A stretch of DNA of 34,742 bases, taken from Choanephora cucurbitarum (taxonomy: Eukaryota; Mucoromycota; Mucoromycetes; Mucorales; Choanephoraceae). This document shows, one piece after another, positions 30,851-34,742 of the stretch. The position numbers and the translations under genes were made by a program. The number at the start of each line of letters is the position of its first letter. Positions within the stretch are counted from its first letter, which is position 1. Location: the NCBI GenBank assembly GCA_025331435.1, contig JAIWNI010000174.1:1-34742 (forward strand). The letters are read 5' to 3'. The notes beneath the pieces were generated by a model. The model did not search any database. It saw only the letters and a list, made by a program, of their open reading frames with translations, and was not told the origin of the DNA.

Positions 30851-32040
30851 TCTCTCTCTTTTTTTTTAATTTTTTTTTTCTTTGAGAAATTCACTGTATA
30901 AAATAAATATATATTTACAAAAAATATAAAAAAAAAAAGAGACAATTCGATATAAAAAAGCGAAAAAAAAAGGCGGTTTTAAATATTTTTCTCTTTAAAA
31001 AAAATAAAAAGGCTTTAGAATCCAATTTTATCCATATTTAAAATAATCCCCTTTTTTTCCCGATCAACACTTTGGTGGAAGTTCAAAGAAGTTTTTTTTC
31101 TGTTTTGAACAAAATAGACCATTTTCAATATTAAATGTCCGTAAAAGAAAAAAGATGCTTCCTCTGGCTTCTGAAACCTTCCATTTTATTCAATTTGGTT
31201 AGACTCAGTCTAGATTAAACCCCCCATTTTATAAAAAAAAAAAGTAATTCTTGGTTTTTACCTCTTTTTTTTTTATTTTCGCTTTTTTTTTTATTTGTGA
31301 TATCTATTGTTCCAATCATGAAGTCATTCATGATAAATAGCTTTTGTAAAGAAAAAAAAAAAGGTCAGATCTGAATACTTATTATGGGAAAAAAAATACA
31401 TAACTGGGAGTGAATTTCTTTTTTTTCTTGGTCGAGAAAAAGAGAGCTCTTTGACTCGGCACACTACATATACAGAATCTACAGGAGTCATAGGAGTTTC
31501 AAATAAGAGAAAAAAAAATAATCGATAACTAAGAATTGCATTTTTTCCCTTTGAATAAAATAGATCTTATTGGATCGAAACAATCGTCAAAATTTTTTAA
31601 CCCCCTTGCTTTATCGCTTTTTTTTTTTGCTTTTTTTTTTTGCTTATTTTCTTTTTAGATAAAGAAAAAAAAGAGAGAGAACATAGCCCATTCTTTCTTC
31701 TCTTTCCAAAATTGAGAAATGCTCTCTACATCAGAAAGCAAGGATGAAAATGGATACATAATGCATTGTATCTCCGATATAAGTCACATTTCAATACAAT
31801 GGGCTTATTCAAATGTGAGAAATAACATATCCTCTGTAAATGATGGTATGTGCGCGCATTCGATGACAACTTTTGCTCATTTCCCTTTTTTGAAGGATGC
31901 TTAAACTGTCAATCTGCATTGAGCCTAGTTTACTTTCTTTTCGGTTATTTATATTAATTTGTATATCTTTCTTTTTCAATAACAATGGTCAATATATCAT
32001 TCTTTTTTTAAGGGCACATGTATGAATTTGAAAGACAGAA
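30851..32040. other. Intergenic region left of the LINE
   Basis: About 1.2 kb, very AT-rich, with many A and T homopolymers. The first few hundred bases are the probable promoter of the minus-strand gene starting at 30850. A short palindrome TAGACTCAGTCTA occurs near 31200. The open frame 31719-31904 (+) has no family resemblance. No RNA gene or element recognised. Confidence 0.45.
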
Positions 32041-34742
32041 TTTTTTTTTTTTTTTTTTTTAGGGGCACTAAGGCTCACTTTTATTAAGTGCTTGCATGGC
32101 AAGTCACAACTATGTTTTTGGGTTTTTGTATTTTGAAGATGTTTTTAAGGGTTTTGTGTTTTGGATAAATATATTAGAGAGGATAGGAATAAAGAGATCG
32201 CTAGAGCGAATCATCGATGTGAAAGAAGGGTAAAGGACGATGAGGAATGCCTTTGCGAACAAGCGATTCTTGAGAAGCTACGTGGACTTGAGAGAGGATG
32301 TTTTGGAAGACGACTTCAGGAGAGAAAGGGCAATTGTCAAAGATACAACTCCAGTAGGCACGCCATATGCATTGTAAAGCGGAGCCAATAATGACTGGTG
32401 AAGGGAACGAGTGTGGAGAAGATACTGGTGGGAACTGAAGGAAGAGAACGGTGTTTTGCAAAGTGATGCTAGATATGGATAGGCTGACCGGACTTATGAA
32501 GAAATTATTCCATGTCAATTGCCAAACACGCAGCTTCAAGGGACAAGAAAAGACAAAGTGATCGAAATCTTCCAAATCATGATGGCAGAGGGGACACGCC
32601 CGAGAGGAGAAGGCATCTGGAAGCCAGGTATGCAAAATATCTCGAGTAGGGAGTTTCCTGTGGATGGTACGAAACCAGACATTGCGAGCGGAATGCGTCA
32701 ATGGAAACGTCCAAAAAGCTTGCCATGACTTATTTGAGAGAACAGGCAAAGATGCAGTAGGGGTGGGAGTGGGGAGACACATCTTGCGGTATAAGGAACG
32801 CGTGAGTAACGACTGGTAAGTCGGTGCACCAAGAAGAAAGGAGGACAGAAACGGAGTCAAATCGAATCGACGATGATCAATCACAGGAGTGAAAGGATGG
32901 CGACCGAGGCGTGCAAAAGCAAGAGGAATAAAGGCCCGAACGAAGAAGTGCGAAAATCTGACGGCATTAGTACTTACCAATCGATGTAACCGTCGACAGA
33001 GTGTAGGATACCTGAGCAGATGAGAGCGTGAGCTGATTGGTTTGAGGCAGAAATCCCTGTCGGTGTTGTGCTCGTATAAGTGAGACACAGTGAGAGAGCG
33101 AATTGACGTAGGGATGCGACAGACTGTTTCAGGAGTGACGACGGAGGAAAGAGGCAAAGAGAGACAGGTAGCGGCAGAAGCGACAACAGAGGAAAAAGAG
33201 TGCGGCAAGAGATCCATGGCTCGCAAGGGCAGAGAGAGACAGCTATCAATGTTCTTGAGTGCAAAAGGGCGTAGACTGGGGAAAAGGAAGGGGAGACGAA
33301 AATCAGAAAGGTTGGGGGCATAGTGGACCAAGAAGTTAATTAGCCGTGGCAACACAATGGAAGCAAACTCGGTAGAATCAGGGTCAATGGACAGAGAGGA
33401 GGTTTCCATATCGACCTGGTAATCACCCAATAGAGGGATTAACCATCGAAGTTGCAGTGTGCCCTGTTGTTGACGCGGATCAAGCAGGCCTAAACCGCCT
33501 TTAGATCGTGATAAGCACATAGTAGAGAAGCTAAGTCTGGGAAAGATGCGAAACGAAATAAAGGATGAAATGATAGTACGGAGGTTACCAAAGAAAGATA
33601 GAGGAACGGACACCACTCGAAGGATATGCCAAAGCTTGGAAAGAATCAGTGAGTTCATGACCGTGGCTCGACCGCGTATCGACAATTGACGACTTTGATG
33701 AATATCACAAGCTCGTCTGATCTTATCCAGCAACGAAGAAAGGAAAAAGTCTCTCTGAGTGGGAGTGGTATAGAGCGGATAGCCCAGATACACCGCAGGA
33801 CCAACAGAAGATGAGTCATGCCATTGAGTGATATGGCAGGTCGTCAAGAGGTAGCCCAATTAGCAATGAAGCTACGGCGATGGCCAGACAAGGAGAGAGC
33901 TACAGTCTTGTGGTAGTTCACTAAAGCATTAGAAGCGCGTGAATATCGAGACAACAAGTGAAGTAGCTGATGCAGTTCCTGGGGTTCATTGAGAAAGCAA
34001 GCAATATCGTCTGCATATGCCAGCAATTTGACGGGGCCCGACTCCAAAGAGGAGGGGGAACACAAAGGCTTAGGTACAGAGATGCCACGCAGAGAGGGAA
34101 GAGCAAGGATGGATCGCAAGAGAGGTTCAAAGGCTAAGTTGAATAGGACTGGGGAAAGGGGATCGCCCTGTCGTAATCCACGTCTCTGAAGAACCGGTGG
34201 CGAATGGAAGCCATTGACATTGATTGACATCTGAGTTGAGAAAAACAAAGACGTGAGGCAATGAATGATGGGGGAAGGGAAGCCGAAACGTTCAAGCACC
34301 AAGTGCAAATAACGAGGATGAATCCGATCATACGCTTTTTCTTGGTCCAAGAGAAGGGCAATGGCTGGAGAATTGGTAGAGCGAGCATGCTCCATCACAA
34401 GTTTCATCAGCAAGCCATTATCAGCGATAAATCTACCACGCACGAAGCCAGACTGATATGGATTGATCAGATCATCTGTTGTCTGGAGGAACCTGAGCGT
34501 TCAGAATTCGAGTGAAGACCTTGGCTTCGGTGTTGATCAAGGAGATGGGTCTCCAATTCTTCAAATCAGATAAATTTCCCTTCTTTGGTAGCAGGCAGAC
34601 CGAGGTGGCAAGCCACGAGGGTGGAAATATACCATGAAGTAGTGCATCATTGAACACTTGCAAGGCAATGTCCTGACAAGAGGGATTGAGCACAATAAGT
34701 CTGACAATCTCATATGGCAAACCATCCGGACCAGGACTACTC
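32041..34742 (-). mobile_element. Non-LTR (LINE) retrotransposon, 3' part, frameshifted
   Basis: The element lies on the minus strand and runs off the right edge. Its 3' end is marked by T20 at 32041-32060, which is a poly(A) tail on the element strand, followed by about 140 bases of 3' UTR and the end of the reverse transcriptase frame at 32201. This stretch is visibly richer in G and C than the genes around it, and its composition and codon use differ, as expected for an inserted element. The 5' part (endonuclease, any ORF1) and the left target duplication partner are outside the window, so copy length and insertion site cannot be judged. Confidence 0.9.
32201..34742 (-). pseudogene. LINE reverse transcriptase remnant with two frameshifts
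   Basis: Three overlapping frames carry one reverse transcriptase, broken twice. Frame one (window edge to about 34475) has SPGPDGLPYEIV and LKNWRPISLINTEAKVFTRI. Frame two (about 34487-33844) has NPYQSGFVRGRFIADN, the catalytic motif DQEKAYDRIHPRYL, the RRGLRQGDPLSPVLFNLAFE motif and the active-site YADD in LLAYADDIACFL. Frame three (33859-32201) has YLGYPLYTTP, the thumb region, and a zinc-binding zf-RVT type end (WFRTIHRKLPTRDILHTW, CPLCHHDLEDFDHFVFSCPL). Frame one meets a stop at 34472 and frame two at 33844, so the copy cannot make one full enzyme as read. The catalytic residues themselves are intact. The frameshifts could be sequencing errors, but ordinary decay is more likely. Clade is not assigned. 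Confidence 0.87.

Noticed and set aside
31198..31222. Palindrome TAGACTCAGTCTA as a possible operator or transposon end
   Set aside because: Short, single copy in the window, with no flanking duplication; expected by chance in this much sequence.
32974..33323. Frames on both strands within the LINE
   Set aside because: Out-of-frame or antisense readings of the reverse transcriptase; the true frame carries the RT and zinc-knuckle motifs.
1..34742. tRNA, rRNA, CRISPR array or clustered defence genes
   Set aside because: I looked for tRNA B-box-like sequence in the non-coding stretches and for regularly spaced repeats and found none. The gene content is ordinary eukaryotic housekeeping.

Overview
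The window is fungal nuclear DNA, most likely from Mucorales or a close early-diverging relative. The pointers are AT-rich sequence with long A/T homopolymers, many short GT-AG introns (about 45 to 96 bases), compact genes, and proteins that align from memory with fungal orthologues. Species cannot be fixed from sequence alone. All exon joins were worked out by hand from reading frame, splice dinucleotides and family conservation; every multi-exon model listed closes in frame.

Layout. 1-4.7 kb: a tRNA aminocarboxypropyltransferase of the DTWD1 family (+) and a small unrecognised protein with a candidate protein phosphatase 1 docking motif (+). 4.7-7.0 kb: a nine-exon B56 regulatory subunit of PP2A (+). 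7.4-11.9 kb: two convergent ubiquitin proteases, one USP30-like with an N-terminal membrane anchor (+) and one USP36/42-like (-). 12.3-21.0 kb is the densest block: dynamin-like VPS1 (-), FG nucleoporin NUP58/NUP49 (-), a WW-domain protein (+), an unrecognised protein (-), a SYLF-domain protein (+) and mitochondrial-type prolyl-tRNA synthetase (-). The last two genes overlap at their stop codons. 21.2-26.3 kb: a Mei2-like RNA-binding protein (+), an unrecognised acidic-tract protein (+) and the ribosome-biogenesis factor MPP10 (-). 26.3-32.0 kb is gene-poor: a short terminal-inverted-repeat element cluster, microsatellites, G and A/T runs, and one unrecognised Thr-tailed protein (-). 32.0-34.7 kb: the 3' part of a frameshifted LINE retrotransposon (-) with its poly(A) end at 32041-32060, running off the right edge.

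The genes are mostly conserved housekeeping functions (tRNA modification, phosphatase targeting, deubiquitination, vesicle fission, nuclear transport, actin and endocytosis, organelle translation, rRNA processing). They do not form one pathway. Loose themes recur: Vps1 and the SYLF protein both belong to endocytic or vesicle families, and a PP2A subunit sits near a candidate PP1 binder. I found no cluster that looks like a new multi-gene system. The observations most worth checking are the nested inverted-repeat element cluster near 27.0 kb, the stop-codon overlap at 19.165 kb, the small PP1-motif protein, and the lineage-restricted-looking unknown proteins.
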